In this document: piece after piece, positions 25,502-33,734 of the stretch
Numbering within the stretch: the stretch's first letter is position 1
Layout: each line of letters opens with the position of its first letter
Assembly (NCBI GenBank): GCA_964516435.1
Contig: CAZEZP010000095.1
Span: 1 to 64,000, forward strand
From: HGW-17 sp964516435
GTDB taxonomy: Bacteria; Myxococcota_A; Polyangia; HGW-17
Length of the DNA: 64,000 nucleotides
Direction: 5' to 3'
Program-made: the position numbers and the translations under genes
Notes under the pieces: generated by a model
What the model was told of the DNA's origin: nothing
What the model saw: the letters and a program-made list of their open reading frames with translations, nothing else
The model's database searches: none

Positions 25502-28500
25502 TCAGGCGGCGCCGCGCAGGCGCAGGGTGCGCAGGAATTCCCGCACTTCCGTATCCAGCACGGGCTCCTGCCAGACCTGGACGCCAGGAATCATGCAGGC
25601 CTGCGCACGGGGGGACACCACCACCACCGGCATGGTTTTCGCCATGGCTTCCAGCCAGGCACGGGCGTCGCCATCGAGAGCCTGCCCATCCGCGAACAGC
25701 GCCATGGCCTCGGGCGGATACTCCTCGTGCGGCTTTGTTCCGATGAGGACGGGCCCCCGTGGAACTTCCAGTTGCGCGCGCAGACGTCCCGACGGGTCGA
25801 ACAGCAGGACTGGACACGCCCCCGTTTCCGGCAGCGGCAATTCCACCGTGAAGAGGCTGCCCCCCTCGGCCGGGCTTTCGGCCCACACCCGTCCGCCGTG
25901 CAGCGTCACCAGGTGCCGCACGATGGACAGTCCCAGGCCGGCCCCGGAAAAGCCGCGGGCATCGGCGTCCGGCCGGCGCACCTGGTGGTAGCGGTCGAAA
26001 ATGGACTCGAGTTGGTCCGCTGGAATCCCGGGCCCCTCGTCGCGCACGGTGAGCCGGACATGGCGCCCCATCCGCTGGATTCCCACCCGGATGCGCCCGC
26101 CGTCCGGAGAAAACTTCACGGCGTTGGACAGCAGGTTGTGCAGCACCTGCTGCAGCCGCCGGCCGTCGCCCGTGACCGGCACCGCGCCGGCCGCGAAATC
26201 CGTCTCGACGCGGATGCCGCGGGCCGCTGCATACGAAGCCACCGCCTCCACGACTTCCGCCGCCAGCCGACTCAAATCCAGCGGGCGTTTTTCGAGGGTG
26301 ATCCGGCCGCTCTCCATGCGTTCCAGATCCAGGAGATCCTGAACGAATGCCATGAGCTTCTCGCCGGCTTCCACGATGCGCCCCAGCGTCTTGTGCAGTT
26401 TTTCCTTCGGCGTGTCGGGATAATCCAGCAGAAAGCGCGCCGATGCGATGATGCCGGACAACGGCGACTTGATGTCGTGGGACGTCACGGCCACCAGTTC
26501 GCTCTTGAGCCGGCTGAGGTTTTCCAGTTCGCGGTTGCGCCGCTCCAGTTCCTGCGTGAGCCGCTCCAGTTTGGCCCGGGTTTCCACCCGATCGGAAACG
26601 TCGTACAGGCGCAGCAGAAAGCCGGAGCGCTCCCCCGCGGCATCGAAGATTTCAGCCACCGATGCCTCCACGGGGACGTGCGCGCCGTCGGCCCGGATGA
26701 AGAAGGTCTCCATGCGGGCCGATTCGTTCGAAAGCAGCGCGATGGACAACTCCGGGGACAGGAAGGGATGCACGTCCACCCCAGTCAGTTCCTGCCGGGG
26801 AAGCCGCGCGAGTTCGGCAAAACGCTCGTTGGCATCGAAAATCATGCCGGTGGGCGTGAGAATGGCCACGGCATCCGTATCCAGGCTGAAGTTGCGGTGC
26901 ATCATGGCCAGTTGCTGGGCCGAGTGCACCTGCCTCTCCGCCGATCGGACGAACACGTCGTATCCATCGGAACGGGAAACGGCCAGCATCTCCAGAGGCA
27001 ACTGCAGGCCCTGCAGAAGGCGGCTGGCATGCCCCGCCCTTTCGGCTTCCTCCAGCAGGCGGACGAAGTCGGCCTGGTCCCTTTCCCTCACGAACTGCTG
27101 CAGGAAATCCGCCTGGATGTTCTGCAGGCGGGCGGCCAGTTCCCGGTGGCCTTCCAGAATCCGGCCGTCCGGGGCGATGCGGGCCCGGATCCAGTCCGGC
27201 TCCTGCACGAAATGAATCCGGCCGTCCTGGCCGCCGACGAGGAGCGCAGATGGACTTCCCACGATTTCCGGCAAGGAGAGCCGGGAGAGTTCGAAAAACG
27301 AAAAGGGCCTGTCCGGCGAACCGGAAGCCAAAAGCCGGGGAGCCTGCTCCAGCACTTTCAGCGCCGCCGGCATCAGGAGCGGGTCGAAATGCGTGCCGGC
27401 GCCGTGCCGGATGGCCGCGATCGCCTGCTCGTGGGACAGCACCACGTTGTAGCCGCGCTCCGTGGTCATGGCGTCGTAGGCGTCCGCATAGGCCAGGATC
27501 CGGCCGATGAGCGGAATGGATTCGCCCGATATCCCCATGGGATAGCCGCCGCCGCCATAGCGCTCGTGATGGGACGCCGCCGGATGCGCCAGATGCCGCA
27601 GCGCCCCGATCCGTTCGATGAGCATGCGGGACTTTTCTGCATGTGTACGCAGGATGTCCCACTGCTCCGTGCTCAACTCGTCCCGCCGGTCCAGAATCTT
27701 CAGGGGGACGGCCACCTTGCCAATGTCGTGGAGAAGCGCCGCGAAGGTCACGTCCCAGAGGTTGACCGCGCCAGGCCCCAGTTCCCTCGCCAGGAAAAAA
27801 GCCAGGCGGGCCACCCGTGCCGAATGCCCCATGGTGTAGGGATGCCGGCTCTCCATCACGCGCGCGAGCAGCCACAGCAACTCGAGGAGCGCATCCTCGC
27901 TGGCCATGGCAGAGACCGCCGTGGACGGCGGTTCCAGCATCTCCAGCCCGATTTCCAGCTCCGCATCGTGGAGATTCTCCGGAACCCCTTCATCCTTCGA
28001 CAGCCAGCCCATCGCGGCATCGGCCACCTCGGGCGCCACCCGCGTGCCGCGGCTCGCGCGGATTTCTTCGGCGGCCACCGTGCGCCGCAGGCCGGCCGGC
28101 AAGTCCCGCAGACGCACCTCCAGGTGGTCCGCCAGATGCACCACGGCCGCCAGAAGGCCGATTTGCGCCCCTTTCTTGCGTGCGGGGAAGCCGGTGCCAT
28201 CGAAATTCTCGTGGTGGTCGGCAATCGCCGGAATCCAGGGGGAAAACAGCGTGAAGGGCTCGCAGATGGCCGCTCCGCGGGTGGCATGCTCCCGCGCGGC
28301 CGGGTCGGCGAACCCCAGCGTGGCATGGTGCACGATGTGATCGGGCAGCCCCATTCCGCCGATGTCGTGCAAAAAGCCGCAGTAGGCGGCGTCCTGCGGA
28401 TGCGGCAATCCCAGCGATTTCGCGATGTGAAACGCCATCAGCGCCGTGCGCCGGGCGTGCTCGAGCTTCACGCCCTCGTCGAAATCCTGCATCAGGGCCA

Positions 28501-28537
28501 AAACGTGCAGCGTGTCGCGAAAGATGGTGCCGTCCAT
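25502..28537 (-). CDS. Tandem HD-GYP / PAS / histidine kinase hybrid
   Basis: 1011 residues. The first HD-GYP-like domain (~20-155) has HDIGGMGLPD and HHENFDGTGFP. The second (~240-385) has HDIGKVAVP and HHERYGGGGYP. A PAS domain follows (~560-660, NFSLDTDAVAILTPTG), then HisKA with His in TSHDIKSPL (~715) and a HATPase (NLLSNAVKFSPDGG; DEGPGIP; GAGLGLSIV). The final ~100 residues (CPVLLFDPSG to PVLDTEVREFLRTL) look like a receiver remnant without a clear phospho-acceptor. HD-GYP domains hydrolyse cyclic di-GMP, so the protein could join second-messenger and phosphorelay signalling. In the first copy GYP is GFP and the metal-binding HD is followed by GG, so its activity is uncertain. It likely phosphorylates one or both downstream receivers. 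Confidence 0.92.
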   Translation of the reverse strand: MDGTIFRDTLHVLALMQDFDEGVKLEHARRTALMAFHIAKSLGLPHPQDAAYCGFLHDIGGMGLPDHIVHHATLGFADPAAREHATRGAAICEPFTLFSPWIPAIADHHENFDGTGFPARKKGAQIGLLAAVVHLADHLEVRLRDLPAGLRRTVAAEEIRASRGTRVAPEVADAAMGWLSKDEGVPENLHDAELEIGLEMLEPPSTAVSAMASEDALLELLWLLARVMESRHPYTMGHSARVARLAFFLARELGPGAVNLWDVTFAALLHDIGKVAVPLKILDRRDELSTEQWDILRTHAEKSRMLIERIGALRHLAHPAASHHERYGGGGYPMGISGESIPLIGRILAYADAYDAMTTERGYNVVLSHEQAIAAIRHGAGTHFDPLLMPAALKVLEQAPRLLASGSPDRPFSFFELSRLSLPEIVGSPSALLVGGQDGRIHFVQEPDWIRARIAPDGRILEGHRELAARLQNIQADFLQQFVRERDQADFVRLLEEAERAGHASRLLQGLQLPLEMLAVSRSDGYDVFVRSAERQVHSAQQLAMMHRNFSLDTDAVAILTPTGMIFDANERFAELARLPRQELTGVDVHPFLSPELSIALLSNESARMETFFIRADGAHVPVEASVAEIFDAAGERSGFLLRLYDVSDRVETRAKLERLTQELERRNRELENLSRLKSELVAVTSHDIKSPLSGIIASARFLLDYPDTPKEKLHKTLGRIVEAGEKLMAFVQDLLDLERMESGRITLEKRPLDLSRLAAEVVEAVASYAAARGIRVETDFAAGAVPVTGDGRRLQQVLHNLLSNAVKFSPDGGRIRVGIQRMGRHVRLTVRDEGPGIPADQLESIFDRYHQVRRPDADARGFSGAGLGLSIVRHLVTLHGGRVWAESPAEGGSLFTVELPLPETGACPVLLFDPSGRLRAQLEVPRGPVLIGTKPHEEYPPEAMALFADGQALDGDARAWLEAMAKTMPVVVVSPRAQACMIPGVQVWQEPVLDTEVREFLRTLRLRGAA

Positions 28538-28558
28538 GCCTTTACCCAGAAACTGCGT

Positions 28559-29308
28559 TCAGGAGGGAATCGGAAAACTGCCGGCCGGTCCGTCCAGCGG
28601 GCACGTCAGCGTGAGCACCCAGTCCATGAAGCGGCGCACCTGGTCCCTGGTATTGAAAATGGCCCCATGCTGGGGCGCCATGCGTTCGATGTCGAGTTTC
28701 GAAACCGTGTTCACCCAGCGCTCCAGGGCGACGCGCGAAGGAATGTAGCGCTCATGGAATCCCTTCATGAAGGGGATGTGCGCGTCGAAATCCTCGACCA
28801 TGGGCGAGGGCGCGCCCAGCGACGCCCCGAGATCCCCCGAGTACAGGGTGCGGGAAACCGGGTCGTATACCTGGAAATTGCCGGGGGAATGCAAAAAATG
28901 CGCGGGCAGCAGCAGCATTTTCGCTCCCCCCACCTCGACCGTCATGCCCTCGTCGGGCACCGGCGTGATACGCGAGATGACCAGTTCGTCGACCCCGAAG
29001 TGCGGAATGAAGCGCATCCACAGGGCGCTCAGGTAGGCGCGGGCATCGGTGACCATGAGCCAGCCGTTGGCGGCAGCGATGATGTCCGGATCCTGGTGCG
29101 AGAACACGATGTGCCGGAAATGGGTGGGCGCCACCATGCCCGTGGCGGCCGAGAACAGTTTCATGTACACCTTGTGGCCCCCGGGGTCGAGCAGCATGGC
29201 CTCCCCCTCGTGGATGATCATGTGCTGGTTGGCCTGCACCATCGATCCTTCCGAGAGGTCGTGGAACATCACATTGCGATGGTTTGCGGATTCGAACAGT
29301 GTCAGCAT
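28559..29308 (-). CDS. Metallo-beta-lactamase-fold di-iron (ODP-type) protein
   Basis: 249 residues, no signal peptide. The metal ligands are those of the flavodiiron/ODP branch: SHQDPD (H-x-D/E-x-D), LPAHFLHSPGN, YSGDLGAS and PQHGAI. There is no flavodoxin domain, so it matches stand-alone oxygen-binding di-iron proteins used as oxygen sensors in chemotaxis-like systems. It stands between a Roadblock gene and the kinase, suggesting a sensory input for that kinase. Alternative: an oxygen-detoxifying enzyme. Confidence 0.82.
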   Translation of the reverse strand: MLTLFESANHRNVMFHDLSEGSMVQANQHMIIHEGEAMLLDPGGHKVYMKLFSAATGMVAPTHFRHIVFSHQDPDIIAAANGWLMVTDARAYLSALWMRFIPHFGVDELVISRITPVPDEGMTVEVGGAKMLLLPAHFLHSPGNFQVYDPVSRTLYSGDLGASLGAPSPMVEDFDAHIPFMKGFHERYIPSRVALERWVNTVSKLDIERMAPQHGAIFNTRDQVRRFMDWVLTLTCPLDGPAGSFPIPS

Positions 29309-29330
29309 GGTGCATCTCCGATGGGGAAAA

Positions 29331-29699
29331 TCATTTCAGGATGTCGCGCACTTCGTCGGCCGCGCGGGAAAGATCCAGGAACAGCAGACCCAGTTTGGCG
29401 TCCTTGCGGGCCAGCGCCAGCATCACGGCATGTTCGCCGGCGTTCATGATCACCGCGAAGCCGTCCTCGCCCCGCACGAAAATCTGCTGCAGTTTCCCGC
29501 GCTTGAGTTCGGCGGCCGTGCGCTGCCCCATGCTCAGCATGGCGGCGCTCATGGCGGCCACCCGGGCCTCCTCCACGCCCTGATGCAGGGAACTGGCGAT
29601 GATCAGGCCGTCTTCGGAAACCACGGCGCACGCCTCGACGTCGCCGGAACTGGATTGCAGTTTCGCCAGGGCCTTGTTGAGGTTTTCGATTCGGGACAT
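29331..29699 (-). CDS. Roadblock/LC7 domain protein
   Basis: 122 residues, the standard size, behind AAAAGGAG. The sequence shows the family core: EACAVVSEDGLIIASSL, then MSAAMLSMGQRTAAELKRG and QIFVRGEDGFAVIMNAG. These MglB-like proteins bind small GTPases such as MglA, but no small GTPase is in the window; the ParA-like ATPase downstream is the nearest nucleotide-binding partner. First gene of the leftward operon. Confidence 0.88.
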   Translation of the reverse strand: MSRIENLNKALAKLQSSSGDVEACAVVSEDGLIIASSLHQGVEEARVAAMSAAMLSMGQRTAAELKRGKLQQIFVRGEDGFAVIMNAGEHAVMLALARKDAKLGLLFLDLSRAADEVRDILK

Positions 29700-30061
29700 G
29701 GGCTCACTCCTTTTCGGAAAAACACTGGTTCGGCAAAGGGATTTTCACGGTTCTCCCTGTATTAGACAGAACTACCATGGCTTCATGATAGGGTTTATTT
29801 CGGATTGCGCAAGCCTATTTTCGATGAATTTGAAATTTTTTTCCTTCCAGCGGAATTTTCAGTTGCCCAGAGCGCGCTTGTTGAAAGCCAGCCATTTTTC
29901 TTCATTTTTTTACTTGATTTCCGAATGAATCGTGAAATACTGGGAAGTGCGCGTGGAAGTGTCCGGAAAAACTGGGAGATTCGCATTATTTCCTTCGTGT
30001 GTTCCGGGCTGAAACGATGTTATGCAACACATTGCATCACGAATGCGCGGAAAGGAGGAAC
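29700..30061. other. Divergent AT-rich intergenic region
   Basis: No gene seen. It separates the leftward signalling operon from the rightward lipoprotein gene and should contain both promoters. It is strongly AT-rich around 29800-29940, with runs such as TTTTTTTACTTGATTTCC, but I find no pair of good -35/-10 boxes. Confidence 0.4.
30022..30037. promoter_or_regulatory. Operator-like palindrome
   Basis: ATGCAA at 30022-30027 and its complement TTGCAT at 30032-30037 flank CACA. The site lies 25 bases before a small open frame with a perfect ribosome site, a position suited to a dimeric repressor. No regulator is identified. Confidence 0.35.
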
Positions 30062-30127
30062 ATGACGGAACAACGCTCCGGCTGTAGTTTGCGATCACCG
30101 CCGCTTTGTGCAGAGAGCAAGCAATAG
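30062..30127 (+). CDS. Possible 21-residue small protein or leader peptide
   Basis: ATG at 30062 follows AAAGGAGGAAC, the strongest ribosome site in this neighbourhood. The frame gives a 21-residue basic peptide (MTEQRSGCSLRSPP then seven more residues) ending in TAG at 30125. It contains two Cys and no recognised motif. The Cys-rich lipoprotein gene begins 67 bases downstream, so this could be a leader peptide for it. A chance ribosome site cannot be excluded. Confidence 0.3.
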   Translation: MTEQRSGCSLRSPPLCAESKQ

Positions 30128-30194
30128 TTGGCTAGAAAATTGAATTATGATTTTTTAGAAAAATAAAATTTTTACTTTAAAGATGGAGTCTGAA

Positions 30195-30533
30195 ATGAAA
30201 TTCAAGTCTTTTATTCTTGCTATTTTCCTGAGCATCTTCACCCTTTCCGCCTGCGGCGGCGACGACAGCGCCTGCTCGGGTTCCAGTTGCACCTGCTCCG
30301 GCAGCGACCACTGCGACTTTTCCTGCAAGAACGGCAACTGCGAGCACAACTGCAAGGACAACTCCACCTGCACATCCACGTGCGAGGGCGGCGGCTGCCA
30401 GCAGACCTGCACGGGCTCGGCCAACTGCACCTTCAGTTGCACCGGCGGCAACTGCGAGCAGAGTTGCATGACCACCACCGGCACCTGCAACGCCACCTGC
30501 GCCGGCGGCGGCTGCACCTCCGACACGTTCTGA
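30195..30533 (+). CDS. Cys-rich repeat lipoprotein
   Basis: 112 residues from the ATG at 30195 (GGAG seven bases upstream), preferred over the ATG at 30183. The lipoprotein signal ends in TLSAC. The mature part has 18 further Cys arranged with strict period C-x3-C-x4-C-x3-C-x5 (19 residues), about 3.5 times; the other residues are mostly Ser, Thr, Gly and Asn. Such spacing suggests a small disulfide-stacked coil or beta-helix outside the cell. No family recognised. Confidence 0.85.
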   Translation: MKFKSFILAIFLSIFTLSACGGDDSACSGSSCTCSGSDHCDFSCKNGNCEHNCKDNSTCTSTCEGGGCQQTCTGSANCTFSCTGGNCEQSCMTTTGTCNATCAGGGCTSDTF

Positions 30534-30590
30534 CGACGGAAAAAATCCGCACCTGATCCCGAATCTCGCGATCAAATCAAAATGGAAAAA

Positions 30591-30950
30591 TCACAGGGAG
30601 CGGGAATACTGGCGAACCCGGCGCACCAGTTGCCCCATCTGGCGGGGCATCCGGAAGACCTGGGCGGATTCGATGCCATCCAGCGCGGCATGCTCGGATT
30701 CCTCCCGCGCGAGCACGAAGACGGGCTTGCTCGGGCTGCTGCTGCTCACGGTGCGGCACAGCACGTGCGGATCGCACCAGGCAGGGCGGGCATCCATGAT
30801 GACCACGTCGGGATCCTCCACTTCCAGGCGGGAGATGAAGCGCAGGCCGTTTTCGGCGCAGAGCACCTCGCAGCCGACCCGCCGGAGGCTGTCCTCGAGT
30901 TGTTCGGTGAAACGGCAGGGAGAAACGAGAAGCACCTTGGCCACGTTCAC
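30591..30950 (-). CDS. Degenerate receiver-like protein
   Basis: 119 residues from a GTG at 30950, overlapping the xseB stop; a second GTG six bases later is as good, behind GGAAGGA. The fold pattern is that of a response-regulator receiver (VLLVSPCRFTEQLEDSLRR, then VEDPDVVIMDARPAW with the acceptor-position Asp, then KPVFVLAREE). The acidic pair at the N-terminus is replaced by SPC and the conserved Lys by Arg (FRMPRQ). It probably acts without standard phosphorylation. It follows xseB in one operon. Confidence 0.7.
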   Translation of the reverse strand: MNVAKVLLVSPCRFTEQLEDSLRRVGCEVLCAENGLRFISRLEVEDPDVVIMDARPAWCDPHVLCRTVSSSSPSKPVFVLAREESEHAALDGIESAQVFRMPRQMGQLVRRVRQYSRSL

Positions 30951-31189
30951 GATCCTTCCCCATAGGGTTTCGTCTCGATGCCGGATATTCCCATCCGCAT
31001 GAGTTTGTCGATTTTCAACTGGGCCTGGGTCAGCATCTCCTGGCCATGCCGGGTCAAAAGCGCGCCCCGCTCGTAGAGGCGCACGGATTCCTCGAGGCTC
31101 AGGTCGCCGGCTTCCAGACGCTCCAGAATCCGCGTCAATTCCTTCATCACGTCTTCGAACGCCGCTGGAAGTCCTTCTTCGGAAGCCAT
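30947..31189 (-). CDS. xseB: Exodeoxyribonuclease VII small subunit
   Basis: 80 residues from the ATG at 31189, which is six bases behind GGAAGG; an ATG at 31195 touches that site and is less likely. The core FEDVMKELTRILERLEAGDLSLEESVRLYERG is diagnostic of XseB. With XseA it degrades single-stranded DNA. xseA is not in the window. Confidence 0.95.
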   Translation of the reverse strand: MASEEGLPAAFEDVMKELTRILERLEAGDLSLEESVRLYERGALLTRHGQEMLTQAQLKIDKLMRMGISGIETKPYGEGS

Positions 31190-31431
31190 GCCCATCCTTC
31201 CGGCCGCCCGATGGCCCGGCGCGCCGGTGGCGCCTTTGTAGCGGATCCGGAAATGGATTGCAACTCTTCATTCGAAATGCCGCAGATTCGGGAACATCCC
31301 CCGGAATGCCGCCTTTGGACGCGCCAGATGCCGGGATGCCGGAAATTTTGGGAATCCGGGCGACTTCCGCTAAGATGGGGGCCACCGTGAGGGGGATTGG
31401 AAGATCCCCCGCAAAAATCCGGGAGTTTTTC

Positions 31432-32172
31432 ATGCGTGCACCCCATGATGCGAAGAATGCCGGAAAACCCGTTCTGGCCAAGTTGAAATTTTCCTCACAG
31501 GATGCCTGTCCAGAATGCGGCCGGCCACGGGAATTCTGCCTGTGCGGAAACATCACCCCCGTTTCGCACGAATTGGCCGTGGTCATCCTCGAGCACCCGC
31601 AGGAAACCCGGAAATGGCTGAATTCCGCGCAACTGGCGCGGCACCTCTTCGGCTGCCGTGTGCAGGTGGGACTCTCCTGGCGCAATCTGGAAGCCGCCGT
31701 GGGCGAACCGGCCCGCCCGGCCGAATGGGGCGTGCTGGTGCTCAAGAGCGCGCGGCCGGAACCGCGTCCCGTCACCATCCGGGCACCCAAAGGCGAAAAT
31801 CCGGTGCCGCTTCCCCATTTGCGGGGCATCATCGCGCTGGACGGGAACTGGCAGCAGGCCAAGACCCTGTGGTGGCGAAATCCCTGGCTCACGAAATGCC
31901 TCACGATCGAATTGAATCCGGATTTCGAATCGCAGCGCCGGCAGGTGAAGACCGCGGCGCTGTCTACCATCGAGGCCGTGGCCTTCTGCCTGGCGCATCT
32001 GGAAAACCGGCCCGACATCCTGGAATGCGCCGTGCGCGAATACCGGCGCTGGGTGGTGAATCCCGCCAAATCCGCTCTGCGCGCGGCCCTGCAGATGCAC
32101 CGGGCGGACGGCCCGGATGCCTTGCCATCCCCAAAGAATGCATCTGGACAAAACCCCACAAAAGAAGTATGA
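31432..32172 (+). CDS. DTW-domain tRNA aminocarboxypropyltransferase
   Basis: 246 residues from the ATG at 31432. The N-terminus carries a four-Cys zinc site (C26, C29, C36, C38) and the body the DTW domain: VILEHPQETRKWLNSAQL, then IIALDGNWQQAKTLW and late KTAALSTIEAVAF. The family (TapT/YfiP) adds a 3-amino-3-carboxypropyl group to uridine in tRNA using S-adenosylmethionine. Its namesake D-x-T-W is here D137-G-N-W140, Thr to Asn. Ends 43 bases before the Rrf2 gene. Confidence 0.88.
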   Translation: MRAPHDAKNAGKPVLAKLKFSSQDACPECGRPREFCLCGNITPVSHELAVVILEHPQETRKWLNSAQLARHLFGCRVQVGLSWRNLEAAVGEPARPAEWGVLVLKSARPEPRPVTIRAPKGENPVPLPHLRGIIALDGNWQQAKTLWWRNPWLTKCLTIELNPDFESQRRQVKTAALSTIEAVAFCLAHLENRPDILECAVREYRRWVVNPAKSALRAALQMHRADGPDALPSPKNASGQNPTKEV

Positions 32173-32215
32173 AAAGTGGCGCCGGGTCCAATCCACCCGC
32201 GGCAAGGAGTTTTTC

Positions 32216-32647
32216 ATGAAATTCTCCACCCGGATTCGCTATGCGTTGCGAGCCATGATCGAACTGGCGAGGCAGCCGTCCGACAAACCCGTTTCTCTCA
32301 CCGCGATCACGGAGAAGCAGCAGTTGCCACTCAAGTACCTGGAAAATCTCTTCCTGGCCCTGCGCCAGGCGAACCTGGTGACCGCCGCGCGGGGCCCGTA
32401 CGGCGGCTACCGGCTCGCCCGGCCGTCCGAAACGATTTCAGTGCTCGACATCGTGCGGGCCGTGGAGGGCGACGTGGCGCTGGTGGATTGCGCCGGAGAC
32501 GACGACGTGCACTGTCCGCGGCAGGACGACTGCCCCACGCGCCCCCTGTGGCTGGATCTCTCCCGCGTGCTTTCCCGCCGGATGGCGGAAATCTCCCTGC
32601 GCGACCTCGCGGACGGAATGAACATTCCGGAGGCGGCCCATGAATGA
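32216..32647 (+). CDS. Rrf2-family transcription regulator
   Basis: 143 residues from the ATG at 32216 behind AAGGAG. The winged-helix core STRIRYALRAMIELA, KYLENLFLALRQANLV and RGPYGGYRLARP is typical. Cys92, Cys100 and Cys106 match the Cys trio that holds a [2Fe-2S] cluster in IscR-type members, so it may sense iron-sulfur status, oxygen or redox. Its stop overlaps the hydE start by eight bases, which points to control of, or coexpression with, hydrogenase maturation. Confidence 0.92.
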   Translation: MKFSTRIRYALRAMIELARQPSDKPVSLTAITEKQQLPLKYLENLFLALRQANLVTAARGPYGGYRLARPSETISVLDIVRAVEGDVALVDCAGDDDVHCPRQDDCPTRPLWLDLSRVLSRRMAEISLRDLADGMNIPEAAHE

Positions 32648-33734
32648 GTTGCAGCGCTGCCGGGAAATTCTGGAGAATCGGGATTTCACCCCGGAGAACC
32701 TGGCGTTCCTGCTCGACATGGAAACGCCCGAAGCCCGCGAGCATCTGCGCGCACATGCCTACCGTGTCAAACTCGAGCACGTGGGCAACATCGTCTACTT
32801 CCGGGGTCTCATCGAATTCTCCAACCGCTGCGTCAAAAACTGCCTGTATTGCGGCATCCGGCGCGACAATGCGAATCTCGAACGCTACACGATGCCCGAC
32901 GAAGAGGTATTCGAGGCGGCCCGGTGGGCGCTGGAAATGGATTACGGTTCCGTGGTGCTGCAGTCGGGGGAAGATGCCTCGCCGGCCTTCGTGGAGCGTG
33001 TGGAGCGGCTGGTGCGCGGCATCAAGGAACTTTCCGGGGGACGCCTGGGCATCACCCTCTCCACCGGCGAGCAGACGGAGGAAACCTACCGGCGCTGGTT
33101 CGCGGCCGGCGCGCACCGTTACCTGTTGCGCATCGAGACCTCCTCGCGGGAGCTCTACCGCCGGCTGCACCCGGCGGATCACGACTTCGACGAACGGGTC
33201 GCCTGCCTGCACACGCTCGCGCGCATCGGATACCAGGTGGGCACCGGCGTCATGATCGGTCTGCCGGGCCAGACTTCACTGGATCTGGCGCACGATATCC
33301 TGTTCTTCAGGGATCTGGACGTAGACATGATTGGCATGGGCCCATTCATTCCGCACCATGACACGCCCCTGGCCGACGGTGCCGGCGCATTGCCGCAGGA
33401 TCGAGCGTTCGCGTGCGCTCTGGCCATGATTTCCGTGGTGCGTTGCGTGCTGCCCGATGTGAACATCGCCTCCACCACGGCGCTGCAGGCCATCGAACCC
33501 ACCGGCCGGGAACAGGGGCTTCTGGCGGGGGCCAACATCATCATGCCCAATCTCACCCACACGAAATACCGCACGGGCTACCAACTCTACGACAACAAGC
33601 CCTGCCTCGACGAAAACGCCCTGCTGTGCCGATACTGCCTGGAAGGGCGCATCACGTCCGTGGGAGAGGTCATAGGCTACGGCCAGTGGGGAGACAGCCC
33701 GCATGCCCGGCGAAAAAAGGAAAAAAGGGACTGA
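32640..33734 (+). CDS. hydE: [FeFe]-hydrogenase H-cluster radical SAM maturase HydE
   Basis: 364 residues, the normal HydE length. The radical-SAM cluster motif is C64-x3-C68-x2-C71 (NRCVKNCLYCGIRRDN). LQSGED, IETSSRELYRRLHP and the GLPGQT segment are characteristic of HydE rather than its biotin-synthase relatives. HydE helps build the non-protein ligands of the [FeFe]-hydrogenase active site. hydF, hydG and the hydrogenase genes are not in the window. Translationally coupled to the Rrf2 gene upstream. Confidence 0.92.
   Translation: MNELQRCREILENRDFTPENLAFLLDMETPEAREHLRAHAYRVKLEHVGNIVYFRGLIEFSNRCVKNCLYCGIRRDNANLERYTMPDEEVFEAARWALEMDYGSVVLQSGEDASPAFVERVERLVRGIKELSGGRLGITLSTGEQTEETYRRWFAAGAHRYLLRIETSSRELYRRLHPADHDFDERVACLHTLARIGYQVGTGVMIGLPGQTSLDLAHDILFFRDLDVDMIGMGPFIPHHDTPLADGAGALPQDRAFACALAMISVVRCVLPDVNIASTTALQAIEPTGREQGLLAGANIIMPNLTHTKYRTGYQLYDNKPCLDENALLCRYCLEGRITSVGEVIGYGQWGDSPHARRKKEKRD

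Noticed and set aside
24569..29449. A plus-strand open frame of 1626 residues
   Set aside because: It is antisense to five genes with clear domains and is an artefact of high GC at third positions.
30591..32159. A long 522-residue minus-strand frame over xseB, DTW and the receiver-like gene
   Set aside because: Only its last 119 residues look like a protein; the rest is antisense to the DTW gene or out of frame with xseB.
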